64,000 bases of DNA. Origin: Atherix ibis. Taxonomy: Eukaryota; Arthropoda; Insecta; Diptera; Athericidae. Where the stretch lies: the NCBI GenBank assembly GCA_958298945.1, contig OY282610.1:51405667-51469666 (forward strand), written 5' to 3'. The notes under the pieces were generated by a model. It saw nothing but the letters and a program-made list of their open reading frames with translations. It did no database searches and had not been told where the DNA came from. Within the stretch, counting starts at the first letter, position 1, and every line of letters starts with the position of its first letter. Made by a program: the position numbers and the translations under genes. This document shows, one piece after another, positions 1 through 11,443 of the stretch.

Positions 1-1353
1 TTTAATAGTGCTCACAAAAATTTATTCTGAAAGGATATTCCTTTTTCGATCAGGATAATATGGATCTAGAAGGCTATGTTAAAGTGTATGTAATGAAACC
101 ATGAAACAAATTGCCATTTTTATCCAAAAAAGCAAACTTTATTTTTAAAAAAATACAGCGAACTTTAGGTATTTTTTTTTAAAACGCCTGGAAAAAATTT
201 TCCTGTAAGGACTTTTTTAGTCCGATCAGGATAATAAGAATAATTATAAGTTTCACATATGTATGCGCATTAACATCATTAAACAAATTTTCGAAAAAAT
301 TTCCTTTTTCATAGAAAAATAGAAATTTAAAAAAAAATTTAATGATCTTTTGGCAAATTTTTCTCAAAACTCCCACCGAAATTTATCGTGACATGTCATT
401 TTCCTTCCACTCATTATATTAAGAGTCATAGAAGGTTTGCCTGAAAGTGTGCAATGACACCACAAAATAAATTCTAAAAAACCTTAATTTTTATACAAAA
501 AAAAAACGAATTTTAATAAAGAAAACAATTAATTTTATGATTTTTTTCTCAAAATCACCAACAAAAATTTATCCAGAAAGGATATTCTCATTCCAATCGA
601 GAAAATATGTATTGGAGAAGCTTTGCCTGAAAGTACGCAATGACACCATAAAAACAATTCTAAAAACCTTAATTTGTATAAAAAAAAAAAACGAATTTTA
701 AGAAAGAAAACTATAAATTTTATGAATTTTTTCTCAAAATCACCAACAAAAATTTATCCAGAAAGGATATTCTCATTCCAATCGAGAAAATATGTATTGG
801 AGAAGCTTTGCCTGAAAGTACGCAATGACACCATAAAAACTATTCTAAAAACCTTAATTTGTATACAAAAAAAAAACGAATTTTAGGAAAGAAAACTATA
901 AATTTTATGAATTTTTTCTCAAAATCACCAACAAAAATTTATCCAGAAAGGATATTCTCATTCCAATCGAAAAAATATGCATTGGAGAAGCTTTGCCTAA
1001 AAGTACGCAATGACACCATAAAAACCGTTCTAAAGACCTTAATTTTTATACAAAAAAAAAAAATTTTAATAAAGAAAACAATTAATTTTATGAATTTTTT
1101 CTCAAAATCACCAACAAAAATTTATCCAGAAAGGATATTCTCATTCCAATCGAGAAAATATGCATTGGAGAAGCTTTGCCTAAAAGTACGCAATGACAAC
1201 ATAAAAACCGTTCTAAAAACCTTAATTTTTATACAAAAAAAATGAATTTTAAGAAAGAAAACCATAAATTTTATGAATTTTTTCTCAAAACCACCAACAA
1301 AAATTTATCCAGAAAGAATTTTCTCATTCCAATGAGAATAATATGAATTGGAG
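1..1353 (+). repeat. H0: partial HOR unit (left-truncated), n=3
   Basis: The window opens inside module A, equivalent to 272 bp into a unit, then D, E, F, three canonical monomers and G follow. Full length would be about 1,625 bp. One monomer has an A-run extended to about 12 after TAT (near 679). Another has lost the CG of ACGAATTTT (near 1060). CCACTCATT replaces CCAATCATT near 411. Confidence 0.9.
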
Positions 1354-1694
1354 AAGCTTTGCCTGAAAGTGCACAATCATACCCCAAACAAACATCTCCA
1401 AAAAACCATCATTTTCATAGAGAAAAACAAATTTTAAGAGAAAGTGGACTCAGTGTAATAATTGTTGCCTCCTATTTTTTGAGAAAACTGGGTGCCTGGT
1501 GTAAAAATTGGATTTTCGTGAATATTGTCACAAATTTTCGAATTTTTGTGGTTTTTTGCATATCTTTAGGTGGTCAATTTATTTTGCTTTCAGTAAATAA
1601 AAAATTTAATTTTAGGCAATTTTTTTTTAATAGTGCTCACAAAAATTTATTCTGAAAGGATATTCCTTTTTCGATCAGGATAATATGGATCTAG
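1354..1694 (+). repeat. Module A (reference copy): 341-bp HOR header monomer
   Basis: The first ~95 bases align with the canonical monomer (AAGCTTTGCCTGAAAGT, then a match through AAATTTTAAGAGAAAG). The last ~90 bases align with its second half (ATTTTAGGCAATTTTTTTTT through AAAGGATATTCC and CGATCAGG). Between them, about 1450-1605, lie ~155 bases with no convincing alignment to the monomer; these carry a 22-bp dyad at 1529-1550. Module A occurs once per unit. Either foreign sequence was inserted into a monomer or two monomers fused and one decayed; I cannot separate these. The 98-codon frame inside it opens at TTG, not ATG, and is broken in H13, H21 and H26, so I do not call it a gene. Confidence 0.85.
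1529..1550. other. 22-bp dyad centred on TTCGAA in module A (reference copy)
   Basis: CACAAA on the left is mirrored by TTTGTG on the right about a central TTCGAA; 9 of 11 base pairs match. It recurs 175 bp after the start of module A (for example 4405-4426 in H3). It lies inside the otherwise unalignable part of A. A binding site for a dimeric protein is possible but is inference only. In H26 a C-to-T change at the centre (near 44768) breaks it. Confidence 0.6.
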
Positions 1695-1872
1695 AAGGCT
1701 ATGTTAAAGTGTATGTAATAAAACCATGAAACAAATTGCCATTTTTATCCAAAAAAGCAAACTTTATTTTTAAAAAAATACAGCGAACTTTAGGTATTTT
1801 TTTTTAAAACGCCTGGAAAAAATTTTCCTGTAAGGACTTTTTTAGTCCGATCAGGATAATAAGAATAATTAT
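1695..1872 (+). repeat. Module D (reference copy): 178-bp divergent monomer
   Basis: It aligns end to end with the canonical monomer but is strongly diverged: AAGGCT replaces the HindIII site, GCGAACTTTAGG replaces the ATGAATTTTTTC region, and CGATCAGGATAATA replaces CAATCGAGAAAATATG. It holds two adjacent inverted repeats: GGAAAAAATTTTCC (1815-1828) and a hairpin at 1827-1855. It is present once per unit, always after A, except in the collapsed H15 sub-blocks. H24 has lost about 77 bp of it. Confidence 0.85.
1815..1855. other. Paired inverted repeats in module D (reference copy)
   Basis: GGAAAAAATTTTCC (1815-1828) is a 14-bp dyad with one central mismatch. It abuts a stem-loop at 1827-1855: outer stem CCTG/CAGG, symmetric 3-base interruptions, inner stem GGACT/AGTCC, loop TTTTT. 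The inner stem survives in the D copies I followed. In H27 it changes but stays self-complementary (GGACTT/AAGTCC, 46964-46978). The outer stem is weakened in H34 to H37 (GATTAGG or GATCAAG). Confidence 0.6.
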
Positions 1873-2056
1873 AAGTTTCACATATGTATGCGCATTAACA
1901 TCATTAAACAAATTTTCGAAAAAATTTCCTTTTTCATAGAAAAATAGAAATTTAAAAAAAAATTTAATGATCTTTTGGCAAATTTTTCTCAAAACTCCCA
2001 CCGAAATTTATCGTGACATGTCATTTTCCTTCCAATCATTATATTAAGAGTCATAG
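1873..2056 (+). repeat. Module E (reference copy): 184-bp divergent monomer
   Basis: It aligns with the canonical monomer over its length. AAGTTT (ATTAGTTT in most later units) stands at the HindIII position, and CAAATTTTTCTCAAAACTCCC matches the CTCAAAATCACC region. A perfect 10-bp palindrome TTTTCGAAAA lies at 1913-1922. The antisense frame of 65 codons covering D/E opens at GTG and shows no sign of being a gene. Confidence 0.85.
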
Positions 2057-2241
2057 AAGGTTTGCCTGAAAGTGTGCAATGATACTACAAAATAAATTCT
2101 AAAAAACCTTAATTTTTATACAAAAAAAAACGAATTTTAATAAAGAAAACAATTAATTTTATGAATTTTTTCTCAAAATCACCAACAAAAATTTATCCAG
2201 AAAGGATATTCTCATTCCAATCGAGAAAATATGTATTGGAG
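2057..2241 (+). repeat. Module F (reference copy): 185-bp near-canonical monomer
   Basis: It starts with AAGGTTTGCC (HindIII lost by one base) and then follows the canonical sequence closely. Its diagnostic internal block is TTTTAATAAAGAAAACAATT instead of TTTTAAGAAAGAAAACYATA. The same block appears in subtype b' monomers of longer units, suggesting F and b' share ancestry or have exchanged sequence. Confidence 0.85.
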
Positions 2242-2424
2242 AAGCTTTGCCTGAAAGTACGCAATGACAACATAAAAACCGTTCTAAAAACCTTAATTTT
2301 TATACAAAAAAAATGAATTTTAAGAAAGAAAACCATAAATTTTATGAATTTTTTCTCAAAACCACCAACAAAAATTTATCCAGAAAGAATTTTCTCATTC
2401 CAATGAGAATAATATGAATTGGAG
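2242..2424 (+). repeat. Module G (reference copy): 183-bp closing monomer
   Basis: It is canonical at its HindIII end. It is marked by CTCAAAACCACCAAC (not CAAAATCACC), AAAGAATTTTCTC (not AAAGGATATTC) and CCAATGAGAATAATATGAATT before the next module A. It closes essentially every unit immediately upstream of A, so A-D-E-F and G form the fixed frame around the variable canonical monomers. Confidence 0.85.
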
Positions 2425-4229
2425 AAGCTTTGCCTGAAAGTGCACAATCATACCCCAAACAAACATCTCCAAAAAACCACCATTTTCATAGAGAAAAACA
2501 AATTTTAAGAGAAAGTGGACTAAGTGTAATAATTGTTGCCTCCTATTTTTTGAGAAAACTGGGTGCCTGGTGTAAAAATTGGATTTTCGTGAATATTGTC
2601 ACAAATTTTCGAATTTTTGTGGTTTTTTGCATATCTTTAGGTGGTCAATTTATTTTGCTTTCAGTAAATAAAAAATTTAATTTTAGGCAATTTTTTTTTA
2701 ATAGTGCTCACAAAAATTTATTCTGAAAGGATATTCCTTTTTCGATCAGGATAATATGGATCTAGAAGGCTATGTTAAAGTGTATGTAATGAAACCATGA
2801 AACAAATTGCCATTTTTATCCAAAAAAGCAAACTTTATTTTTAAAAAAAAACAGCGAACTTTAGGTATTTTTTTTTAAAACGCCTGGAAAAAATTTTCCT
2901 GTAAGGACTTTTTTAGTCCGATCAGGATAATAAGAATAATTATTAGTTTCACATATGTATGCGCATTAACATCATTAAACAAATTTTCGAAAAAATTTCC
3001 TTTTTCATAGAAAAATAGAAATTTAAAAAAAAATTTAATGATCTTTTGGCAAATTTTTCTCAAAACTCCCACCGAAATTTATCGTGACATGTCATTTTCC
3101 TTCCAATCATTATATTAAGAGTCATAGAAGGTTTGCCTGAAAGTGTGCAATGACACCACAAAATAAATTCTAAAAAACCTTAATTTTTATATAAAAAAAA
3201 CGAATTTTAATAAAGAAAACAATTAATTTTATGAATTTTTTCTCAAAATCACCAACAAAAATTTATCCAGAAAGGATATTCTCATTCCAATCGAGAAAAT
3301 ATGTATTGGAGAAGCTTTGCCTGAAAGCACGCAATGACACCATAAAAACAATTCTAAAAACCTTAATTTGTATACAAAAAAAAACGAATTTTAAGAAAGA
3401 AAACTATAAATTTTATGAATTTTTTCTCAAAATCACCAACAAAAATTTATACAGAAAGGATATTCTCATTCCAATCGAGAAAATATGTATTGGAGAAGCT
3501 TTGCCTAAAAATACGCAATGACACCATAAAAACAATTCTAAAAACCTTAATTTGTATACAAAAAAAAAACGAATTTTAGGAAAGAAAACTATAAATTTTA
3601 TGAATTTTTTCTCAAAATCACCAACAAAAATTTATCCAAAAAGGATATTCTCATTCCAATCGAGAAAATATGCATTGGAGAAGCTTTGCCTAAAAGTACG
3701 CAATGACACCATAAAAACCGTTCTAAAAACCTTAATTTTTATACAAAAAAAACGAATTTTAATAAAGAAAACAATTAATTTTATGAATTTTTTCTCAAAA
3801 TCACCAACAAAAATTTATCCAGAAAGGATATTCTCATTCTAATCGAGAAAATATGCATTGGAAAAGCTTTGCCTAAAAGTACGCAATGACACCATAAAAA
3901 CCGTTCTAAAAACCTTAATTTTTATACAAAAAAAACGAATTTTAAGAAAGAAAACCATAAATTTTATGAATTTTTTCTCAAAATCACCAACAAAAATTTA
4001 TCCAGAAAGGATATTCTCATTCCAATCGAGAAAATATGTATTGGAGAAGCTTTGCCTGAAAGTACGCAATGACAACATAAAAACCGTTCTAAAAACCTTA
4101 ATTTTTATACAAAAAAAATGAATTTTAAGAAAGAAAACCATAAATTTTATGAATTTTTTCTCAAAACCACCAACAAAAATTTATCCAGAAAGAATTTTCT
4201 CATTCCAATGAGAATAATATGAATTGGAG
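2425..4229 (+). repeat. H2: HOR unit, 1,805 bp, n=4
   Basis: A-D-E-F-a-b-b'-x-G. The fourth optional monomer x has the subtype c leading block but AAAGGATATTC rather than AAATGATATTC, so it looks like a c/a hybrid. A base change to a stop codon near 3840 (TTCTAATCG) also occurs in H3 near 6011, linking the two units by descent. Confidence 0.9.
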
Positions 4230-6400
4230 AAGCTTTGCCTGAAAGTGCACAATCATACCCCAAACAAACATCTCCAAAAAACCACCATTTTCATAGAGAA
4301 AAACAAATTTTAAGAGAAAGTGGACTCAGTGTAATAATTGTTGCCTCCTATTTTTTGAGAAAACTGGGTGCCTGGTGTAAAAATTGGATTTTCGTGAATA
4401 TTGTCACAAATTTTCGAATTTTTGTGGTTTTTTGCATATCTTTAGGTGGTCAATTTATTTTGCTTTCAGTAAATAAAAAATTTAATTTTAGGCAATTTTT
4501 TTTTAATAGTGCTCACAAAAATTTATTCTGAAAGGATATTCCTTTTTCGATCAGGATAATATGGATCTAGAAGGCTATGTTAAAGTGTATGTAATGAAAC
4601 CATGAAACAAATTGCCATTTTTATCCAAAAAAGCAAACTTTATTTTTAAAAAAAAACAGCGAACTTTAGGTATTTTTTTTTAAAACGCCTGGAAAAAATT
4701 TTCCTGTAAGGACTTTTTTAGTCCGATCAGGATAATAAGAATAATTATAAGTTTCACATATGTATGCGCATTAACATCATTAAACAAATTTTCGAAAAAA
4801 TTTCCTTTTTCATAGAAAAATAGAAATTTAAAAAAAAATTTAATGATCTTTTGGCAAATTTTTCTCAAAACTCCCACCGAAATTTATCGTGACATGTCAT
4901 TTTCCTTCCAATCATTATATTAAGAGTCATAGAAGGTTTGCCTGAAAGTGTGCAATGACACCACAAAATAAATTCTAAAAAACCTTAATTTTTATACAAA
5001 AAAAACGAATTTTAATAAAGAAAACAATTAATTTTATGAATTTTTTCTCAAAATCACCAACAAAAATTTATCCAGAAAGGATATTCTCATTCCAATCGAG
5101 AAAATATGTATTGGAGAAGCTTTGCCTGAAAGTACGCAATGACACCATAAAAACAATTCTAAAAACCTTAATTTGTATACAAAAAAAAACGAATTTTAAG
5201 AAAGAAAACTATAAATTTTATGAATTTTTTCTCAAAATCACCAACAAAAATTTATCCAGAAAGGATATTCTCATTCCAATCGAGAAAATATGTATTGGAG
5301 AAGCTTTGCCTGAAAGTACGCAATGACACCATAAAAACAATTCTAAAAACCTTAATTTGTATACAAAAAAAAACGAATTTTAGGAAAGAAAACTATAAAT
5401 TTTATGAATTTTTTCTCAAAATCACCAACAAAAATTTATCCAGAAAGGATATTCTCATTCCAATCGAGAAAATATGCATTGGAGAAGCTTTGCCTAAAAG
5501 TACGCAATGACACCATAAAAACCGTTCTAAAAACCTTAATTTTTATACAAAGAAAACGAATTTTAATAAAGAAAACAATTAATTTTATGAATTTTTTCTC
5601 AAAATCACCAACAAAAATTTATCCAGAAAGGATATTCTCATTCCAATCGAGAAAATATGTATTGGAGAAGCTTTGCCTGAAAATACGCAATGACACCATA
5701 AAAACAATTCTAAAAACCTTAATTTGTATACAAAAAAAAACGAATTTTAGGAAAGAAAACTATAAATTTTATGAATTTTTTCTCAAAATCACCAACAAAA
5801 ATTTATCCAAAAAGGATATTCTCATTCCAATCGAGAAAATATGCATTGGAGAAGCTTTGCCTAAAAGTACGCAATGACACCATAAAAACCGTTCTAAAAA
5901 CCTTAATTTTTATACAAAAAAAACGAATTTTAATAAAGAAAACAATTAATTTTATGAATTTTTTCTCAAAATCACCAACAAAAATTTATCCAGAAAGGAT
6001 ATTCTCATTCTAATCGAAAAAATATGCATTGGAGAAGCTTTGCCTAAAAGTACGCAATGACACCATAAAAACCGTTCTAAAAACCTTAATTTTTATACAA
6101 AAAAAACGAATTTTAAGAAAGAAAACCATAAATTTTATGAATTTTTTCTCAAAATCACCAACAAAAATTTATCCAGAAATGATATTCTCATTCCAATCGA
6201 GAAAATATGCATTGGAGAAGCTTTGCCTGAAAGTACGCAATGACACCATAAAACCAATTCTAAAAACCTTAATTTTTATACAAAAAAAATGAATTTTAAG
6301 AAAGAAAACCATAAATTTTATGAATTTTTTCTCAAAACCACCAACAAAAATTTATCCAGAAAGAATTTTCTCATTCCAATGAGAATAATATGAATTGGAG
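4230..6400 (+). repeat. H3: HOR unit, 2,171 bp, n=6
   Basis: One of the two longest regular units. Order F-a-b-(b'/a hybrid)-b-b'-c-G: a b-type monomer appears twice, separated by a hybrid with the F-like leading block and an a-type tail (5587-5770). This is what an internal in-register duplication of two monomers would leave. TTCTAATCG near 6011 is shared with H2. Confidence 0.9.
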
Positions 6401-8020
6401 AAGCTTTGCCTGAAAGTGCACAATCATACCCCAAACAAACATCTCCAAAAAACCACCATTTTCATAGAGAAAAACAAATTTTAAGAGAAAGTGGACTCAG
6501 TGTAATAATTGTTGCCTCCTATTTTTTGAGAAAACTGGGTGCCTGGTGTAAAAATTGGATTTTCGTGAATATTGTCACAAATTTTCGAATTTTTGTGGTT
6601 TTTTGCATATCTTTAGGTGGTCAATTTATTTTGCTTTCAGTCAATAAAAAATTTAATTTTAGGCAATTTTTTTTTAATAGTGCTCACAAAAATTTATTCT
6701 GAAAGGATATTCCTTTTTCGATCAGGATAATATGGATCTAGAAGGCTATGTTAAAGTGTATGTAATGAAACCATGAAACAAATTGCCATTTTTATCCAAA
6801 AAAGCAAACTTTTTTTTTAAAAAAATACAGCGAACTTTAGGTATTTTTTTTAAAACGCCTGGAAAAAATTTTCCTGTAAGGACTTTTTTAGTCCGATCAG
6901 GATAATAAGAATAATTATTAGTTTCACATATGTATGCGCATTAAAATCATTAAACAAATTTTCGAAAAAATTTCCTTTTTCATAGAAAAATAGAAATTTA
7001 AAAAAAAATTTAATGATCTTTTGGCAAATTTTTCTCAAAACTCCCACCGAAATTTATCGTGACATGTCATTTTCCTTCCAATCATTATATTAAGAGTCAT
7101 AGAAGGTTTGCCTGAAAGTGTGCAATGACACCACAACATAAATTCTAAAAAACCTTAATTTTTATACAAAAAAAACGAATTTTAATAAAGAAAACAATTA
7201 ATTTTATGAATTTTTTCTCAAAATCACCAACAAAAATTTATCCAGAAAGGATATTCTCATTCCAATCGAGAAAATATGTATTGGAGAAGCTTTGCCTGAA
7301 AGTACGCAATGACACCATAAAAACAATTCTAAAAACCTTAATTTGTATACAAAAAAAAACGAATTTTAAGAAAGAAAACTATAAATTTTATGAATTTTTT
7401 CTCAAAATCACCAACAAAAATTTATCCAGAAAGGATATTCTCATTCCAATCGAGAAAATATGTATTGGAGAAGCTTTGCCTGAAAGTACGCAATGACACC
7501 ATAAAAACAATTCTAAAAACCTTAATTTGTATACAAAAAAAAACGAATTTTAGGAAAGAAAACTATACATTTTATGAATTTTTTCTCAAAATCACCAACA
7601 AAAATTTATCCAGAAAGGATATTCTCATTCCAATCGAGAAAATATACATTGGAGAAGCTTTGCCTAAAAGTACGCAATGACACCATAAAAACCGTTCTAA
7701 AAACCTTAATTTTTATACAAAAAAAACGAATTTTAAGAAAGAAAACCATAAATTTTATGAATTTTTTCTCAAAATCACCAACAAAAATTTATCCAGAAAT
7801 GATATTCTCATTCCAATCGAGAAAATATGCATTGGAGAAGCTTTGCCTGAAAGTACGCAATGACGCCATAAAAACAATTCTAAAAACCTTAATTTTTATA
7901 CAAAAAAAATGAATTTTAAGAAAGAAAACCATAAATTTTATGAATTTTTTCTCAAAACCACCAACAAAAATTTATCCAGAAAGAATTTTCTCATTCCAAT
8001 GAGAATAATATGAATTGGAG
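6401..8020 (+). repeat. H4: HOR unit, 1,620 bp, n=3
   Basis: A-D-E-F-a-b-c-G. It carries GCATTAAAATCATT in E and one T fewer in the D T-run (near 6842); both are shared with H5 at a constant 1,620-bp offset. CAGTCAATAAA in module A (near 6650) is private to it. Confidence 0.92.
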
Positions 8021-9640
8021 AAGCTTTGCCTGAAAGTGCACAATCATACCCCAAACAAACATCTCCAAAAAACCACCATTTTCATAGAGAAAAACAAATT
8101 TTAAGAGAAAGTGGACTCAGTGTAATAATTGTTGCCTCCTATTTTTTGAGAAAACTGGGTGCCTGGTGTAAAAATTGGATTTTCGTGAATATTGTCACAA
8201 ATTTTCGAATTTTTGTGGTTTTTTGCATATCTTTAGGTGGTCAATTTATTTTGCTTTCAGTAAATAAAAAATTTAATTTTAGGCAATTTTTTTTTAATAG
8301 TGCTCACAAAAATTTATTCTGAAAGGATATTCCTTTTTCGATCAGGATAATATGGATCTAGAAGGCTATGTTAAAGTGTATGTAATGAAACCATGAAACA
8401 AATTGCCATTTTTATCCAAAAAAGCAAACTTTATTTTTAAAAAAATACAGCGAACTTTAGGTATTTTTTTTAAAACGCCTGGAAAAAATTTTCCTGTAAG
8501 GACTTTTTTAGTCCGATCAGGATAATAAGAATAATTATTAGTTTCACATATGTATGCGCATTAAAATCATTAAACAAATTTTCGAAAAAATTTCCTTTTT
8601 CATAGAAAAATAGAAATTTAAAAAAAAATTTAATGATCTTTTGGCAAATTTTTCTCAAAACTCCCACCGAAATTTATCGTGACATGTCATTTTCCTTCCA
8701 ATCATTATATTAAGAGTCATAGAAGGTTTGCCTGAAAGTGTGCAATGACACCACAAAATAAATTCTAAAAAACCTTAATTTTTATACAAAAAAAACGAAT
8801 TTTAATAAAGAAAACAATTAATTTTATGAATTTTTTCTCAAAATCACCAACAAAAATTTATCCAGAAAGGATATTCTCATTCCAATCGAGAAAATATGTA
8901 TTGGAGAAGCTTTGCCTGAAAGTACGCAATGACACCATAAAAACAATTCTAAAAACCTTAATTTGTATACAAAAAAAAACGAATTTTAAGAAAGAAAACT
9001 ATAAATTTTATGAATTTTTTCTCAAAATCACCAACAAAAATTTATCCAGAAAGAATATTCTCATTCCAATCGAGAAAATATGTATTGGAGAAGCTTTGCC
9101 TGAAAGTACGCAATGACACCATAAAAACAATTCTAAAAACCTTAATTTGTATACAAAAAAAAACGAATTTTAGGAAAGAAAACTATACATTTTATGAATT
9201 TTTTCTCAAAATCACCAACAAAAATTTATCCAGAAAGGATATTCTCATTCCAATCGAGAAAATATACATTGGAGAAGCTTTGCCTAAAAGTACGCAATGA
9301 CACCATAAAAACCGTTCTAAAAACCTTAATTTTTATACAAAAAAAACGAATTTTAAGAAAGAAAACCATAAATTTTATGAATTTTTTCTCAAAATCACCA
9401 ACAAAAATTTATCCAGAAATGATATTCTCATTCCAATCGAGAAAATATGCATTGGAGAAGCTTTGCCTGAAAGTACGCAATGACGCCATAAAAACAATTC
9501 TAAAAACCTTAATTTTTATACAAAAAAAATGAATTTTAAGAAAGAAAACCATAAATTTTATGAATTTTTTCTCAAAACCACCAACAAAAATTTATCCAGA
9601 AAGAATTTTCTCATTCCAATGAGAATAATATGAATTGGAG
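8021..9640 (+). repeat. H5: HOR unit, 1,620 bp, n=3, near-copy of H4
   Basis: A-D-E-F-a-b-c-G. It shares with H4 the E variant, the shortened T-run, ACTATACATTTT at the start of b, AAATATACATTGG and TGACGCCAT in c. Differences are few, for example AAAGAATATTC near 9052 and GTAAATAAA instead of GTCAATAAA. This is a recent tandem duplication of a whole unit. Confidence 0.92.
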
Positions 9641-11443
9641 AAGCTTTGCCTGAAAGTGCACAATCATACCCCAAACAAACATCTCCAAAAAACCACCATT
9701 TTCATAGAGAAAAACAAATTTTAAGAGAAAGTGGACTCAGTGTAATAATTGTTGCCTCCTATTTTTTGAGAAAACTGGGTGCCTGGTGTAAAAATTGGAT
9801 TTTCGTGAATATTGTCACAAATTTTCGAATTTTTGTGGTTTTTTGCATATCTTTAGGTGGTCAATTTATTTTGCTTTCAGTAAATAAAAAAATTAATTTT
9901 AGGCAATTTTTTTTTAATAGTGCTCACAAAAATTTATTCTGAAAGGATATTCCTCTTTCGATCAGGATAATATGGATCTAAAAGGCTATGTTAAAGTGTA
10001 TGTAATGAAACCATGAAACAAATTGCCATTTTTATCCAAAAAAGCAAACTTTATTTTTAAAAAAAAACAGCGAACTTTAGGTATTTTTTTTTAAAACGCC
10101 TGGAAAAAATTTTCCTGTAAGGACTTTTTTAGTCCGATCAGGATAATAAGAATAATTATTAGTTTCACATATGTATGCGCATTAACATCATTAAACAAAT
10201 TTTCGAAAAAATTTGCTTTACATAGAAAAATAGAAATTTAAAAAAAAATTTAATGATCTTTTGGCAAATTTTTCTCAAAACTCCCACCGAAATTTATCGT
10301 GACATGTCATTTTCCTTCCAATCATTATATTAAGAGTCATAGAAGGTTTGCCTGAAAGTGTGCAATGACACCACAAAATAAATTCTAAAAAACCTTAATT
10401 TTTATACAAAAAAAACGAATTTTAATAAAGAAAACAATTAATTTTATGAATTTTTTCTTAAAATCACCAACAAAAATTTATCCAGAAAGGATATTCTCAT
10501 TCCAATCGAGAAAATATGTATTGGAGAAGCTTTGCCTGAAAGTACGCAATGAAACCATAAAAACAGTTCTAAAAACCTTAATTTGTATACAAAAAAAAAC
10601 GAATTTTAAGAAAGAAAACTATAAATTTTATGAATTTTTTCTCAAAATCACCAACAAAAATTTATACAGAAAGGATATTCTCATTCCAATCGAGAAAATA
10701 TGTAATGGAGAAGCTTTGCCTGAAAGTACGCAATGACACCATAAAAACAATTCTAAAAACCTTAATTTGTATACAAAAAAAAACGAATTTTAGGAAAGAA
10801 AACTATAAATTTTATGAATTTTTTCTCAAAATCACCAACAAAAATTTATCCAGAAAGGATATTCTCATTCCAATCGAGAAAATATGCATTGGAGAAGCTT
10901 TGCCTAAAAGTACGCAATGAAACCATAAAAACCGTTCTAAAAACCTTAATTTTTATACAAAAAAAACGAATTTTAATAAAGAAAACAATTAATTTTATGA
11001 ATTTTTTCTCAAAATCACCAACAAAAATTTATCCAGAAAGGATATTCTCATTCCAATCGAGAAAATATGCATTGGAGAAGCTTTGCCTAAAAGTACGCAA
11101 TGACACCATAAAAACCGTTCTAAAAACCTTAATTTTTATACAAAAAAACGAATTTTAAGAAAGAAAACCATAAATTTTATGAATTTTTTCTCAAAATCAC
11201 CAACAAAAATTTATCCAGAAATGATATTCTCATTCCAATCGAGAAAATATGCATTGGAGAAGCTTTGCCTGAAAGTACGCAATGACACCATAAAACCAAT
11301 TCTAAAAACCTTAATTTTTATACAAAAAAAAATGAATTTTAAGAAAGAAAACTATAAATTTTATGAATTTTTTCTCAAAACCACCAACAAAAATTTATCC
11401 AGAAAGAATTTTCTCATTCCAATGAGAATAATATGAATTGGAG
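9641..11443 (+). repeat. H6: HOR unit, 1,803 bp, n=4
   Basis: A-D-E-F-a-b-b'-c-G, the fullest regular order. Private changes: AAAATTAATTTTAGG in A, CCTCTTTCGATC and ATCTAAAAGGC at the A/D boundary, and AATTTGCTTTACATAG in E near 10213. The last change interrupts the antisense frame present in other units with no sign of compensation. Confidence 0.9.

Larger units (their letters stand above)
1354..2424 (+). repeat. H1: HOR unit, 1,071 bp, n=0
   Basis: The minimal unit: A-D-E-F-G with no extra canonical monomer. It defines the fixed core to which other units add multiples of about 184 bp. CCATCATT in module A (near 1407) is private to this copy among those I compared. It shares ATAAGTTTCAC at the start of E with H0 and H3, where most units have ATTAGTTTCAC. 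Confidence 0.92.

Noticed and set aside
1570..1600. TTTTGCTTTCAG in module A as a 3' splice site of a captured gene
   Set aside because: The match to a splice acceptor is good, but there is no convincing partnered donor, branch point or downstream coding sequence. One short motif in AT-rich DNA is weak evidence.
1359..1655. 98-codon open frame in module A, repeated in most units, as a small gene family
   Set aside because: It opens at TTG, not ATG. It is broken by a frameshift in H13 and H21 and by a stop in H26, and part of its length aligns with the non-coding monomer. Its conservation matches that of the surrounding satellite.
1804..2001. 65-codon antisense frame over modules D/E with a hydrophobic stretch, as a membrane peptide
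   Set aside because: The start is GTG, and the frame is lost in H6, H8 and other units without compensation. The apparent hydrophobic segment comes from AT-rich codons.
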